Below, in pieces: positions 7,116-15,867 of a stretch of 64,000 bases of DNA. The first letter of the stretch is position 1. Each line of letters starts with the position of its first letter. Both the position numbers and the translations under genes were made by a program. Under the pieces are notes generated by a model. That model saw only the letters and a list, made by a program, of their open reading frames with translations, was not told the origin of the DNA and searched no databases. Source of the DNA: Candidatus Saccharimonadota bacterium (GTDB lineage Bacteria > Patescibacteriota > Saccharimonadia > Saccharimonadales > Saccharimonadaceae); contig JAFQXL010000004.1 of assembly GCA_017406985.1 (NCBI GenBank), forward strand, positions 433,708-497,707, in the 5' to 3' direction.

Positions 7116-8861
7116 TTATTCGGCAGTATAACCTACGCCAAGGATAACGACGAAGTCGGCGCCGGTCGTGTCGATTCCATCCGGAAGATAGGTTGAGTCG
7201 AGGGATTTTATATTATAATAAGTTTCGAGGCGCTCTTTTGTCGCGGATTTATTCGTTAAGCTATAGAGGTAGATTTTCTCGAAATATTCTCCCGCCGGAG
7301 CGTTTCCTGTATTTAAGACATTAAAGCTAGATTTTATTAACTCATTTTTTTCTTTTTCAGCTACCCCCTCGACGCCAGAGCCGTTTAAAACTAAGATTTT
7401 TGCATTTTCAAGCGTTACGGGATTTGTCATTAAACTAGATTTTATATATTCCTGAATACTCGAATAATTCCCGACTCCAGCGACCGGATAGACATAAGAA
7501 ATTCCACTAATATAACCGGTTGTAAAATAATTATTTCCAGTCCCAGTTAACGGAATCTGGCGAATCGAAGAGATGTCAGTTCCGGCGAGAACCTTCGCGC
7601 CGGCAGTAATTGTATCAGCATTAAGGTTCGAACGGACATTATCCCCCAAGATATTAACGAAATTGACTAATTCCGGAACGCCAAGATTCATAGTCGAGAT
7701 TTTTTCTTTAATCGCGATTAAAATCTTTTGTTGAGAAGCGGCGCGAGTAAAGTCGCCATTTTCGGTTCCGTGTCTTGCGCGAGCAAGACCGAGCGCCTGT
7801 TCCCCGTTTAAGGACACTGGGGCGCCGGCTTTAATAAAGGTTTTAGTCCAGTCGTCATTAATATCTTCGTCGAGAGTTACAGTTATTCCGCCAATCGCAT
7901 CGACAATCTGAATTAGAGACATCCAGTTTAAGTGAGCATAATATTGAATTTCGAGACCGAGCATATTTTCGACGCGCTCTTTCAAGGCTCTCGAGCCGCC
8001 AGCTTCGTTATTTCCATCTTTATTTTCGCAATAATAAAGCTCGTTAATTTTTCCAGTCGCGGTACAAGTATCGGTTTTTAAATCACGTGGAAGAGAAACC
8101 ATCGCAATATCTCTTGATTTTTGATCGAGAGAGACGACCATAATCGAGTCGGTAAGCTGGGCGCCGTCATGGACACCGTCCGCTTCATTTCCCGCCATAT
8201 CATAGCCAGAAGTTCCGAAGATAAGCAAATTCGTTCGTCCGTTTTCGTCGGTTTTTAATTCTGCCGGCCCGAGGACAATCGAGCGAAGAAAGTCGAAAAG
8301 ACCGGATTCGCCGTTTGTAATTTTTAGCATAATCGAATCGCCCCAAATAAAAGCGATGAGTAGAAGACAAGTTATCGGAGCGACAACAAAAGACAAGATT
8401 TTATGACGAAAAATAAAAAGTTTTTTATGTTTTTTCGAACGATTTTTTCGTTTTTCTCTTTTTGCTTTTCGGCGAGCTTCCCTTAAGTCATCCGAGTCAA
8501 ATTCTAACTCTTCATCTTCTTCGACACCTAAAATGTCCCGAGCATAAGAACGCGGACGGCTCGGCTCGACAGTCTTCGTTTCCCTTTTAATAAAGCCAGC
8601 TTCTTTCATTTTTGAAGCGGAAGAAATTTTATTAGAAATGCCTGAAGTTTTTAAGACGCGCGTCTTTTTTTCCGGAGTTTTTGGGGCTTTTTTAAAGACG
8701 GCGCGGTCGGTCGAACTACTAATATTACGGCGAGCGCGACGCGTCGCGAAAGGATCGCCAGTTTCTACACTAAGATATCCAGAAGAAAAACGGCTTTTAC
8801 TCGAAGCACTCGCTTTTTCCGAGCGAGTCTTTAGTCCGTCAATAAAAGAATTATTAGCCAA
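7116..8861 (-). CDS. LytR-CpsA-Psr (LCP) family protein with LytR C-terminal domain
   Basis: This 581-residue protein starts with about 145 basic, low-complexity cytoplasmic residues, then one membrane helix (about 150-172). The extracytoplasmic LCP domain contains TDSIMVVSLD, SLPRDLK, GGITVTLDEDI, LNGEQALGLARAR and DFTRAASQQ, with the arginines and aspartates that bind the pyrophosphate of the lipid-linked polymer. The last ~100 residues (KILVLNGSGVEG) match the LytR_C domain. LCP proteins transfer undecaprenyl-linked glycopolymers to peptidoglycan. The start is TTG at 8861, chosen because GGAGG lies only four to five bases upstream. It lies next to the polysaccharide genes, which fits anchoring of their product. 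Confidence 0.9.
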   Translation of the reverse strand: MANNSFIDGLKTRSEKASASSKSRFSSGYLSVETGDPFATRRARRNISSSTDRAVFKKAPKTPEKKTRVLKTSGISNKISSASKMKEAGFIKRETKTVEPSRPRSYARDILGVEEDEELEFDSDDLREARRKAKREKRKNRSKKHKKLFIFRHKILSFVVAPITCLLLIAFIWGDSIMLKITNGESGLFDFLRSIVLGPAELKTDENGRTNLLIFGTSGYDMAGNEADGVHDGAQLTDSIMVVSLDQKSRDIAMVSLPRDLKTDTCTATGKINELYYCENKDGNNEAGGSRALKERVENMLGLEIQYYAHLNWMSLIQIVDAIGGITVTLDEDINDDWTKTFIKAGAPVSLNGEQALGLARARHGTENGDFTRAASQQKILIAIKEKISTMNLGVPELVNFVNILGDNVRSNLNADTITAGAKVLAGTDISSIRQIPLTGTGNNYFTTGYISGISYVYPVAGVGNYSSIQEYIKSSLMTNPVTLENAKILVLNGSGVEGVAEKEKNELIKSSFNVLNTGNAPAGEYFEKIYLYSLTNKSATKERLETYYNIKSLDSTYLPDGIDTTGADFVVILGVGYTAE

Positions 8862-8933
8862 TTTTCCTCCGTTTTTATATATCTATTTTACCATATCCGG
8901 AATAGATTTTACAGAGGAGAAAACGTTTTTATA

Positions 8934-8942
8934 TGTTATACT
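8934..8942 (+). promoter_or_regulatory. Extended -10 promoter of rnpA
   Basis: TGTTATACT ends 11 bases before the ATG at 8954. The transcript would start only a few bases before the start codon, and no Shine-Dalgarno sequence is present. Confidence 0.45.
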
Positions 8943-8953
8943 ATATATATTAT

Positions 8954-9292
8954 ATGTTAGCAAAAAGATACAGATTTCATTCAAGAGGCGGAGTGAATTT
9001 TACCTATAAAAACGGTAAAACAATTCGCACGCCAAAAATATCTTTAGTTTTTGCAAAAAATTCGAGAAACCATCAGAGGTTTGCGGTAGTTATTTCGAAA
9101 AAAGTGATTAAGTCGGCGGTCGGAAGAAATCGAGTTAGAAGACGAGTCTATGAAGCGATTAGATTAAATCTTCCAGAATTTAAAGATAAAAAAGATTGTA
9201 TTTTCGTCATTTATTCTAAAAGTATAAAAGAAATGAGCTTCTTAGAGCTTAGAAAACTCATTTCTGATTTATTATTCCAAAGCAGAAATTAA
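8954..9292 (+). CDS. rnpA: Ribonuclease P protein component
   Basis: The protein is 112 residues from the ATG at 8954, a normal length for RnpA. It contains the RNR signature in GRNRVRRRVYEAIR and the preceding FAVVISKKVIKSAV strand, which form the basic groove that binds precursor tRNA with the RNase P RNA. The upstream ATG at 8933 overlaps the -10 box, so the later start is preferred. Unlike the usual rpmH-rnpA-yidC-jag order on one strand, rnpA faces jag and yidC here; the rnpA and khpB stop codons are one base apart. No RNase P RNA is visible in this window. Confidence 0.93.
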   Translation: MLAKRYRFHSRGGVNFTYKNGKTIRTPKISLVFAKNSRNHQRFAVVISKKVIKSAVGRNRVRRRVYEAIRLNLPEFKDKKDCIFVIYSKSIKEMSFLELRKLISDLLFQSRN

Positions 9293-9293
9293 T

Positions 9294-9770
9294 TTATTCT
9301 TCTTCAGCAGGGATATCTTTCTTTGAGATAATAAGATGTCTTGCGCGACCTTCGCCCTCGGAGTGAGTTTCGATGTCGGAATAATCTTGCGCGAGTTTAT
9401 GGACAACACGGCGGTCGGCAGCGTTTAGCTCGATAGTCATCGGCTCGCCAGTCGAGCGGACTTTAGAAATCCAGCCTTCAGCTTTCTGTTCAATACGATC
9501 GGCGCGCTGTCTCTTATAGTCGGCGACGTCGACATTAACACGAGTTAATTCCCCGCCACGAGAAACTAAACTTTGAGAAACGATATATTGAAGCGCGCGT
9601 AAATTATCGGCGTTTCGACCGATTAAAAGCGAGTTTAGACTTGTCGACGGAACACTTAATTGAATTACGTCGTCTTCGACTGTCGACCAGACAGCGACAT
9701 TAATTCCGAAGAAACTTAAAAGATCTTCGAGGTATTTTGTAGCGAAGCGGATAGATTCGTCACGATTCAT
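9294..9770 (-). CDS. khpB: KhpB/Jag RNA-binding protein (KH and R3H domains)
   Basis: The product is 158 residues. The middle has a KH-type fold with the LLIGRNADNLRALQYIVSQ helix, and the C-terminal part is an R3H domain with AADRRVVHKLAQDYSDIETHSE, including the R-x3-H pair. The classical Jag_N domain is missing or replaced by a short ~35-residue start. KhpB binds many RNAs and affects cell elongation and division in Gram-positive bacteria. Its start overlaps the yidC stop by four bases, the usual yidC-jag coupling. Confidence 0.9.
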   Translation of the reverse strand: MNRDESIRFATKYLEDLLSFFGINVAVWSTVEDDVIQLSVPSTSLNSLLIGRNADNLRALQYIVSQSLVSRGGELTRVNVDVADYKRQRADRIEQKAEGWISKVRSTGEPMTIELNAADRRVVHKLAQDYSDIETHSEGEGRARHLIISKKDIPAEEE

Positions 9771-10798
9771 GGTTTTCTCCTTTTACTTTTTAAATCTTTC
9801 GCTTTTATACGCGTAATTTTTGTTCCGGTTTTTTTATTTTCAACAACTTCAGCTTCCTGAATTTGTTTAGTTTTTTGGTTCAATTCCTTTAAAATAGCGC
9901 GGTCGGTATTATCGTCCATCTCGTCGTCAACACGATTTAGGATAACACGATATTGAAGAGTCGAAATTAAGTTCGAGAGCATATAGTAGAAACAGAGCGC
10001 GCCCGGAAGATTTATTGTAATCATGAGCATCATTAAAGGCATCATAAAGGTCATTTGTCCACTAACCATCTCATTAAGGTCGTCCTGATTCGGATCTTTT
10101 CCAGCTTTCGCATCTTCCATCATACGTTTCCAAGTTCCGCCTTTTTTCTTCTTTTTACCCTGAGACGCCATTTGCATCTTCGAGTTTAAGAACTGAATCA
10201 AAGCGGCACCGACCGCAAAAGCGAGAACAATCCACTGGCTAACACTACCGGTTCCCGGACGGACAGATAAATCGACTAAACCGAAGAGCATCGGCTTAAA
10301 TTCATAAGTCGGGTTCTCTTCGCCTTCTTGTTTGTTCTCGATTTTTTCAAAATAAGTTTTTTGTTGAGAGATTACTTCGGAGATTTTATCAAGCGAGGCG
10401 ACCGGAGCGTAGGCACGTTTCTCGAGATAATCGTTCGTAGTCGGGAGAGCCATTACGCGAATTGCGGTAAACATCGCGATAAAAATCGGGAGTTGAATTA
10501 AAATCGTCCAAATCGAGCTCATCGGTTTTACGCCACGGCGCTTATATAAATCCATCATCTGGAGCGATTCCATCTGTTTATTTCCATTACAGCGTTTTCT
10601 AATTTCAGTAAGCTCCGGCTGAATCTTTCGCATTAATTTAGTCTGATATAACTGTTTCTTCATAAGCGGCCAAGTTAAGAATTTAACGATAATCGTAAAG
10701 AGGATAATCGCAAGACCAAAGTCGCCAACGAAGTTATAAATTACAAAAAGAATATTAACAATTGGATTTACAATTAAAAAGTCAATTAACTCAAACAT
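9767..10798 (-). CDS. yidC: Membrane protein insertase YidC/Oxa1
   Basis: This 343-residue protein has the Oxa1 core. A first helix near residues 12-35 leads into TIIVKFLTWPLMKKQLYQT, then the cytoplasmic loop KIQPELTEIRKRCNG, and later helices carry IWTILIQLPIFIAMFTAIR and FMMPLMMLMITINLPGALCFYY. It inserts proteins into the membrane alone or with SecYEG. A basic C-terminal tail may touch ribosomes. There is no large periplasmic domain, so it is the short Gram-positive type. A consensus promoter ends eight bases before the ATG and there is no Shine-Dalgarno sequence. Confidence 0.93.
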   Translation of the reverse strand: MFELIDFLIVNPIVNILFVIYNFVGDFGLAIILFTIIVKFLTWPLMKKQLYQTKLMRKIQPELTEIRKRCNGNKQMESLQMMDLYKRRGVKPMSSIWTILIQLPIFIAMFTAIRVMALPTTNDYLEKRAYAPVASLDKISEVISQQKTYFEKIENKQEGEENPTYEFKPMLFGLVDLSVRPGTGSVSQWIVLAFAVGAALIQFLNSKMQMASQGKKKKKGGTWKRMMEDAKAGKDPNQDDLNEMVSGQMTFMMPLMMLMITINLPGALCFYYMLSNLISTLQYRVILNRVDDEMDDNTDRAILKELNQKTKQIQEAEVVENKKTGTKITRIKAKDLKSKRRKP

Positions 10799-10806
10799 AT
10801 AGGTTC

Positions 10807-10835
10807 ATTATACTATAGGGGTGAGAAAAATTCAA
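10807..10835 (-). promoter_or_regulatory. Promoter of yidC-khpB, leaderless
   Basis: Minus-strand TTGAAT (10830-10835), a 17-base spacer and TATAAT (10807-10812) lie with the -10 box only eight bases before the yidC ATG. The predicted transcription start coincides with the start codon. The promoter begins next to the end of the upstream ABC transporter gene. Confidence 0.7.
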
Positions 10836-10837
10836 TT

Positions 10838-12664
10838 CTATTTTATCTTCGAGTTTACAGTCTTTGTATTTTCGGCGTCATTTAGATAACCACCGTCGTC
10901 GCCTCTGTCGTCTTTTTGAATTATAAAGTCATTATTAACACTCGGCTCAGCATAGTTCGCGGTCATAAGTTCGCGATAGAGAGCGGATTTTTCAAAAACT
11001 TCGTGGTTTCGCCCTTTAGCGGATACTTTTCCGCGATCTAGGACGATAACTTGGTCCGCAAGCTGCATAATCTGGGCCTTATGAGTAATAATAATTACAG
11101 TATGGTCCTCTTTTAAGTCCTTTAGGATCTCGATTATATCGGCGACAGAAGCTGGATCAATATTCGAGACAACTTCGTCGAAGAGGAGAATTTCCGCTTG
11201 AGAGAGGAGGGCGCGAGCAATTGCAAGTTTTTTTAGTTGTCCGTCCGAGAGAACCGGATTTTCTTCGTCGATAATCGTATTAATTCCGTAAGGGAGCTTT
11301 TCAATATCTTTATAGATTCCGACGCGCTTTAAGGCGGAAATCTGATTTTTTAAGTCAGAATCAATAAGCGATAAATTATCTTTAATACTCATTTTAAAGG
11401 CAAAAGATTTTTGAAAAACACCAGAAACATTCGAGCTATAAACTTTTTTCGTATAGTTATAAATACTTTCGTCGTCAATTAAAATTGAGCCGGATTTAAC
11501 GCGGTAGAGGCGATAAAGGAGATTTATAATTGTAGTCTTCCCTGCCCCCGGATGGCCGACGATAGCAGTAATTTCGTTCGGGAGAGCTTTAAAGCTGACA
11601 TTTCTTAAAATTTTCTTATTCTTTAAATCATAATTAACATGATCGAAAGTAACTACTCCGTTTATATAATCATTATCAACGTCACCATATTCAATCTCGG
11701 CGGTTTCGTTTGTATAATTTAAAATATGTTTAATTCGGTTTATACGGACGGTATAATGAGAAAGATTTAAGAACTGTTCAAGAATCTCGTCAGTATTAGT
11801 AATAACCATTTCAAAATAAGAAACAAGGAGAACGAGTTTATCGAGTGTCATCTTATTATCTAAAACGAGCGCAGCAAGAAGAACATAAAGCGCGATTTTT
11901 CCGACGTAAACAATCATCGGGATTTTACAATAGCGCGAAGTCATAAAGACATATTGTTTATCATATTGAATATCATAATCTCTACGGCTTTTATCGAGAC
12001 GCTTTGTTAAGTTCGGCATTATATTTAGAGATTTAACCTGCTTTAGATTTCCGAGCATCTGATTTAAGATATCAATGATTTTATCCTGATATTTTCTAGT
12101 CCCCTCATAATATTTCGCGATTTTTCGAGAGTTATTATTCATAATTTTTAGATAAATCACGTCGATTATAAGCGCGATTAAAGCAACCCAAATATTATAG
12201 CTCGCGAAGATAATAAAGATAACTGCGAGCTGGATTAAGCCAGTAAAAGCGTCCGAAGCGGCGTCGACAGCATAAACAATATAAGAAACATCTTCGGAAC
12301 AAGTATCGGTAATTTTTCCTTTACTGATTTTTTCTAGGATTGAGTCGTTATTTGCGATATGTTCAAAAAGTTCCTGCTGGACTGTAGAATAATAATGATG
12401 AGAAAGGCGGACATAAACGTGATAATTCCAAGAAAGAAAAGCAAACTGAAGAACATAAAAGAGGAGATATAAAACTACATAAAACCAAATAGCTTTAAAT
12501 TCGCCACGGTCGGTTAAGACACCAATAATTCCGGCGGTAGCAAGAGGCGGGAGAAGGCTCGCGAGATTATAGAGCATATTCGAAACAAAAATCTGGATTA
12601 TCTCAAACTTTTTACCCGGAGCCAAACTAATTATTTGTTTTATAACCTCAAAGTGATTATGCAT
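10838..12664 (-). CDS. ABC exporter, fused membrane and ATPase domains
   Basis: This 608-residue half-transporter has six membrane segments in the first ~310 residues. The nucleotide-binding domain at about 335-575 holds Walker A GHPGAGKTT, the signature LSDGQLKKLAIARALL, Walker B ILLFDEVVSNID and a switch histidine in VIIITHKAQ. It would work as a homodimer and export a lipid, peptide or drug; the substrate is not evident. It lies between rpmH and yidC, a place where these two genes are usually close together. The TAAAAT box is only six bases before the ATG and overlaps the rpmH terminator tail. Confidence 0.88.
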   Translation of the reverse strand: MHNHFEVIKQIISLAPGKKFEIIQIFVSNMLYNLASLLPPLATAGIIGVLTDRGEFKAIWFYVVLYLLFYVLQFAFLSWNYHVYVRLSHHYYSTVQQELFEHIANNDSILEKISKGKITDTCSEDVSYIVYAVDAASDAFTGLIQLAVIFIIFASYNIWVALIALIIDVIYLKIMNNNSRKIAKYYEGTRKYQDKIIDILNQMLGNLKQVKSLNIMPNLTKRLDKSRRDYDIQYDKQYVFMTSRYCKIPMIVYVGKIALYVLLAALVLDNKMTLDKLVLLVSYFEMVITNTDEILEQFLNLSHYTVRINRIKHILNYTNETAEIEYGDVDNDYINGVVTFDHVNYDLKNKKILRNVSFKALPNEITAIVGHPGAGKTTIINLLYRLYRVKSGSILIDDESIYNYTKKVYSSNVSGVFQKSFAFKMSIKDNLSLIDSDLKNQISALKRVGIYKDIEKLPYGINTIIDEENPVLSDGQLKKLAIARALLSQAEILLFDEVVSNIDPASVADIIEILKDLKEDHTVIIITHKAQIMQLADQVIVLDRGKVSAKGRNHEVFEKSALYRELMTANYAEPSVNNDFIIQKDDRGDDGGYLNDAENTKTVNSKIK

Positions 12665-12670
12665 ATTTTT

Positions 12671-12679
12671 ATTTTATCA
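12671..12679 (-). promoter_or_regulatory. Extended -10 promoter of the ABC exporter, leaderless
   Basis: Minus-strand TGATAAAAT has its TAAAAT at 12671-12676, six bases before the ATG at 12664. Confidence 0.5.
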
Positions 12680-12700
12680 TAAAAATAAGCCCTTACGGGC
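12679..12700 (-). terminator. Terminator after rpmH
   Basis: GCCC-TTAC-GGGC at 12689-12700 forms a short hairpin. On the minus strand it is followed by TTATTTTTAT, a run of T, directly after the rpmH stop. Confidence 0.7.
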
Positions 12701-12705
12701 CTATT

Positions 12706-12843
12706 TTAGTAAGTTAAGCGAGCGCGACCTTTAATACGGCGGCGTTTAAGGACTTTTTGTCCACTAGAAGTCGCGTTTCGTTTCATAAAGCCGTGTTCTT
12801 GTTTGCGCTGGCGCTTGTGTGGCTGATAAGTACGCTTTGGCAT
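12706..12843 (-). CDS. rpmH: 50S ribosomal protein L34
   Basis: This 45-residue gene was found by reading the minus strand. It begins [19 protein letters not shown] and continues [20 protein letters not shown], the conserved basic L34 sequence, at the family's normal length. It lies directly left of the presumed origin, as in most bacteria. GAAAGGAAGAAAA before the ATG gives a moderate ribosome site. A terminator follows it. Confidence 0.96.
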   Translation of the reverse strand: MPKRTYQPHKRQRKQEHGFMKRNATSSGQKVLKRRRIKGRARLTY

Positions 12844-13139
12844 TTTTCTTCCTTTCTTTTTACGCCAAACATTTCTAAAAACTTTACAAAGCCGTTTTGG
12901 CGCTTTTTAGTATTTGTAAATTACTTAATATTATATCGTAGTTTTCCTCTTTTTTCAAGGAGTTTTCCACGTAATAATTAGATTAAAGAGGTCTTCTGTG
13001 GAAAAGTTCTACCTCTGTTAGTGAAAAATAATATTATAAAATATTAAAAATATTGAATTTTTCTGTGGAAAAGTTTAGAGGAATTTGTTATAATGTAGAT
13101 AATATAAGAAGGTCGGGTGGGAGAAAAGGAGGTTTTTAG
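12844..13139. other. Candidate replication-origin region, left part (rpmH-dnaA gap)
   Basis: This 296-base gap separates rpmH from dnaA, which are divergently transcribed. DnaA-box-like sites are TTTTCCACG at 12963-12971 and TGTGGAAAA (reverse of TTTTCCACA) at 12997-13005 and 13064-13072. Between the last two lies an almost pure A+T stretch (about 13021-13062), suitable as an unwinding element. No gene is visible in the gap. Confidence 0.55.
13086..13094 (+). promoter_or_regulatory. Extended -10 promoter of dnaA
   Basis: TGTTATAAT lies 45 bases before the dnaA ATG. A strong AAGGAGG (13126-13132) follows at normal spacing, so dnaA has a leader, unlike many genes here. A DnaA-like box at 13064-13072 sits just upstream, so autoregulation is plausible. 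Confidence 0.6.
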
Positions 13140-14516
13140 ATGTTTGACGTGTGGAAAAATGTGCTCGAGGAGATGAAGCATAAGGTTTCTCACGAAAAAT
13201 TTCTAACTTACCTTCAAGAAACTACGCTCGAGGGGGTCGAAGACGGGGTAGCAAAAATTGGCGTTAAAAATATTTTCATGAGTATAAACGTCAAGAAAAA
13301 TTTCAATAAAGAGATTATTAAGGCTTTAAATAATAACGGCGTCGAGGTAAAATCCGCTGAATATATTGTTAAAGATAGCGGAAATAAAGTTAAGAAGTCG
13401 CGCGAAGTTATTTCTAGAGACGAGATTTTAAAGACAACAGAAAGAAAGTCGAAACCAACAAGAATAATCGAGAATAATCCGATTCGTTCTTCCCTTTCGA
13501 CCGGACTAATTCCAGAGTTTAACTTCGATAATTTCGTCGTCGGAACAAATAACGATGTGGCGGTTTATACGGCGAAGATGGTAGTTAAAGACCCTGGAGG
13601 AAAAAGAAACCCATTCTTTCTTTATGGGAAATCTGGCGTCGGAAAAACTCATTTAGTTCAAGCGATCGGAAACGAACTTTTAAAACAGAATCCAAAATTA
13701 AAAGTTTTATATGTTCCGATTAATAGATTTTATTCGGATTTTATCGACGCGCTTAAAGCGAATAAACCGGAAGCTTTTACGAAGAAATATTATAATCTCG
13801 ACGTTTTAATTGTCGACGATTTTCAGATGATTATCGGGAAAGATAAGTCTCAAGACGAGTTTTTTAATCTCTTTAACGAGATGTATCTATCGAAGAGACA
13901 GATTATCGTCACTTGTGATAGATTACCAGATGAGATTAAAGATTTAGACGTTCGACTTTCTTCAAGATTAACTCAATCCGGAGCTTATGATATTCAGCTT
14001 CCGAGCTTCGAAGATAAATGCGCGATTTTACAGTCTAAGGCGGAGTTCGACGGAGTTGAGATTGAGCGAGAAGCAATAGAATATATCGCAGAGAATGTAA
14101 AAACGAATGTTCGAGATTTAAATTCAGAATATGAGAAGTTAATCGCGTTCGCGGAACTCAGGGGGATGTCGCCACTTCAGATTATAAGCTCTGGATATAC
14201 GAATACGTCTTCGAGTTTACATAAAAATACGACGACACCGAAGAAAATTATTAGTACGGTCGCGAAGTATTATGAGATGCCGGTTTCGACAATGCTTTCG
14301 AAATCGCGAGTCGCGCATATTAAAAACGCGAGACAAGTCGCGATGTATCTAATGCAAAATGAGCTTGGTTTATCAACGACGAAGACGGCGCATGAGCTCG
14401 GAATGAAAGACCATACAACAGTTATGAACGGGGTAAGAAGAATTAATAGTGAAATGAAAATGAATTTTAAGCTTCGAGAAGAAATCGGAACGCTTCGGGA
14501 GACGATTTATGAATAG
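13140..14516 (+). CDS. dnaA: Chromosomal replication initiator DnaA
   Basis: The 458-residue protein has all four DnaA parts: a short N-terminal domain (FDVWKNVLEEM), a linker, an AAA+ domain with Walker A LYGKSGVGKTHLVQAIG near residue 160 and Walker B VLIVDDFQM near 222, and the C-terminal helix-turn-helix with KTAHELGMKDHTTVMNGV. It binds DnaA boxes, melts oriC and loads the helicase; dnaB is at 39-40 kb. It heads dnaA-dnaN-recF. A perfect ribosome site fixes the start. Confidence 0.97.
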   Translation: MFDVWKNVLEEMKHKVSHEKFLTYLQETTLEGVEDGVAKIGVKNIFMSINVKKNFNKEIIKALNNNGVEVKSAEYIVKDSGNKVKKSREVISRDEILKTTERKSKPTRIIENNPIRSSLSTGLIPEFNFDNFVVGTNNDVAVYTAKMVVKDPGGKRNPFFLYGKSGVGKTHLVQAIGNELLKQNPKLKVLYVPINRFYSDFIDALKANKPEAFTKKYYNLDVLIVDDFQMIIGKDKSQDEFFNLFNEMYLSKRQIIVTCDRLPDEIKDLDVRLSSRLTQSGAYDIQLPSFEDKCAILQSKAEFDGVEIEREAIEYIAENVKTNVRDLNSEYEKLIAFAELRGMSPLQIISSGYTNTSSSLHKNTTTPKKIISTVAKYYEMPVSTMLSKSRVAHIKNARQVAMYLMQNELGLSTTKTAHELGMKDHTTVMNGVRRINSEMKMNFKLREEIGTLRETIYE

Positions 14517-14762
14517 TTGTTTAAAAAGTTGCGAGAAAGTCTGTGAAAAAGTTTGTGAATTAATTGCGAGTTTTTATTGTGGAATAGTTAGAGTTTTTAA
14601 GTATTCCACGCGTTTTTCGAGTTTTCCATATAGTTTTCCAAAAGTTTTCCCACTAGTTTTAAACATGGGATTTTTACGTTTTGTCTCTGTTAAACGGGAG
14701 TTTTCCTCGATTTCCACATAGCCTACTACTATTACTATTAAATATTTAATAAGGAGAAAGAA
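14517..14762. other. Candidate replication-origin region, right part (dnaA-dnaN gap)
   Basis: The 246-base gap holds a run of DnaA-box-like sites: TGTGGAATA 14578-14586, TATTCCACG 14602-14610, TTTTCCATA 14622-14630, TTTTCCAAA 14634-14642, TTTTCCCAC 14645-14653 and ATTTCCACA 14710-14718. Most lie in the same orientation. An open frame of 70 codons here is an accident of this composition. The dnaN ribosome site AAGGAG lies at its right end. Confidence 0.6.
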
Positions 14763-15866
14763 ATGGAAATAAATGTAGATCAAAGTAAACTTGCTAAAGC
14801 ATTAGCGGTTGTTTCCAAAGTAGCAACTAACGGAAAGACGACTTTACCGATTTTAAATAATGTTTTAATTAGAGTTTTAGATTCAAAAGTAACTTTAACT
14901 ACAACTAATTTAGATATGGCGGTAGTAGATTATTTACCAACTTCTAAGTCGAAAAATGGCGAAATTACGGTTCCGGCGAGACTTTTAGCAGATTTTGTCG
15001 CGAATCTTCCGAAAGGAGAAGTTAAAATTACGACTTCTGATATGAAGATAACTACATCTTCAGGAAAATATAAATCAACTATGAACGGAAGTGATGCTTC
15101 TGATTTTCCGGAACTTCCAGAGTTAAATGAGGAAAAATCGGTTATTTATAAAATTCCAGTAGAAGATTTTAAAGAAGGAATGAGCGCTGTAAAGATTTGT
15201 GCTTCGAACGACACGACGAGGCCGGCGCTTACGGGAGTATATTTTAATACGGCGGACGGAGCTTTATTTGTCGCGGCGACGGACGGATATAGACTCGCGG
15301 AGAAGAAACTAATTTCGGAGGTTTCTTCGGAAGTTAAAGCGATTGTTCCGGCGAATACAATTTCGGAAGTCTTATCTTCCCTTTCGGAAGAAGTTGAAGA
15401 GGTAGAGATTTTATTCGACGAAGCAGAAGTTTGTTTTAGGATGGGTGAGATTGAGATTACTTCAAAATATATAGACGGTTCTTTCCCAGATTATCGTAAG
15501 TTAATTCCGGAAAAAGTCGATGTTAGTTTAACGCTTAAAAAGGCGGATATTCTTCGAGTAACGAAGTTAGCAGCTCTGTTTGCACGAGAAGTCGGAGGTT
15601 CGATTATCTTAGAAACTTCTAGTGCGGAGGGGGTTCTAAAGGTTTCTTCAGTCGCGAACGAGTTTGGGGAAAATACTTCGGAAATCGAGACAGAAGTCTC
15701 GGGCGATGCGAAAGTAATTTTAAATTCGAGATATTTACTCGACGCTTTAAACGCTTTATCGGAAGAAGAACTTAAGCTCGGGATTTCTGGAAGTCTTCAA
15801 CCGGTAAAAATTGAGAATAATAAAAATACCGATTATATTCATATTGTAATGCCTCTAAAGGGGTAA
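14763..15866 (+). CDS. dnaN: DNA polymerase III beta subunit (sliding clamp)
   Basis: This 367-residue protein has the three-fold clamp repeat. It begins INVDQSKLAKALAVVSKVA, with TLPILNNVLIRV, the middle domain TRPALTGVYFNTADGALFVAATDGYRLA, and the C-terminal PVKIENNKNTDYIHIVMPL ending that lines the partner-binding cleft. Two copies form the ring that tethers the polymerase to DNA. It lies right after dnaA and only one base before the recF start, the classic order. Confidence 0.96.
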   Translation: MEINVDQSKLAKALAVVSKVATNGKTTLPILNNVLIRVLDSKVTLTTTNLDMAVVDYLPTSKSKNGEITVPARLLADFVANLPKGEVKITTSDMKITTSSGKYKSTMNGSDASDFPELPELNEEKSVIYKIPVEDFKEGMSAVKICASNDTTRPALTGVYFNTADGALFVAATDGYRLAEKKLISEVSSEVKAIVPANTISEVLSSLSEEVEEVEILFDEAEVCFRMGEIEITSKYIDGSFPDYRKLIPEKVDVSLTLKKADILRVTKLAALFAREVGGSIILETSSAEGVLKVSSVANEFGENTSEIETEVSGDAKVILNSRYLLDALNALSEEELKLGISGSLQPVKIENNKNTDYIHIVMPLKG

Positions 15867-15867
15867 A

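Noticed and set aside
12757-12981. 74-codon plus-strand frame near rpmH
   Set aside because: It is antisense to rpmH and the origin gap, with no start signal.
14509-14721. 70-codon frame after dnaA
   Set aside because: It consists of the DnaA-box-rich gap; composition (Ser, Phe, Cys) and overlap with the dnaA end argue against a gene.
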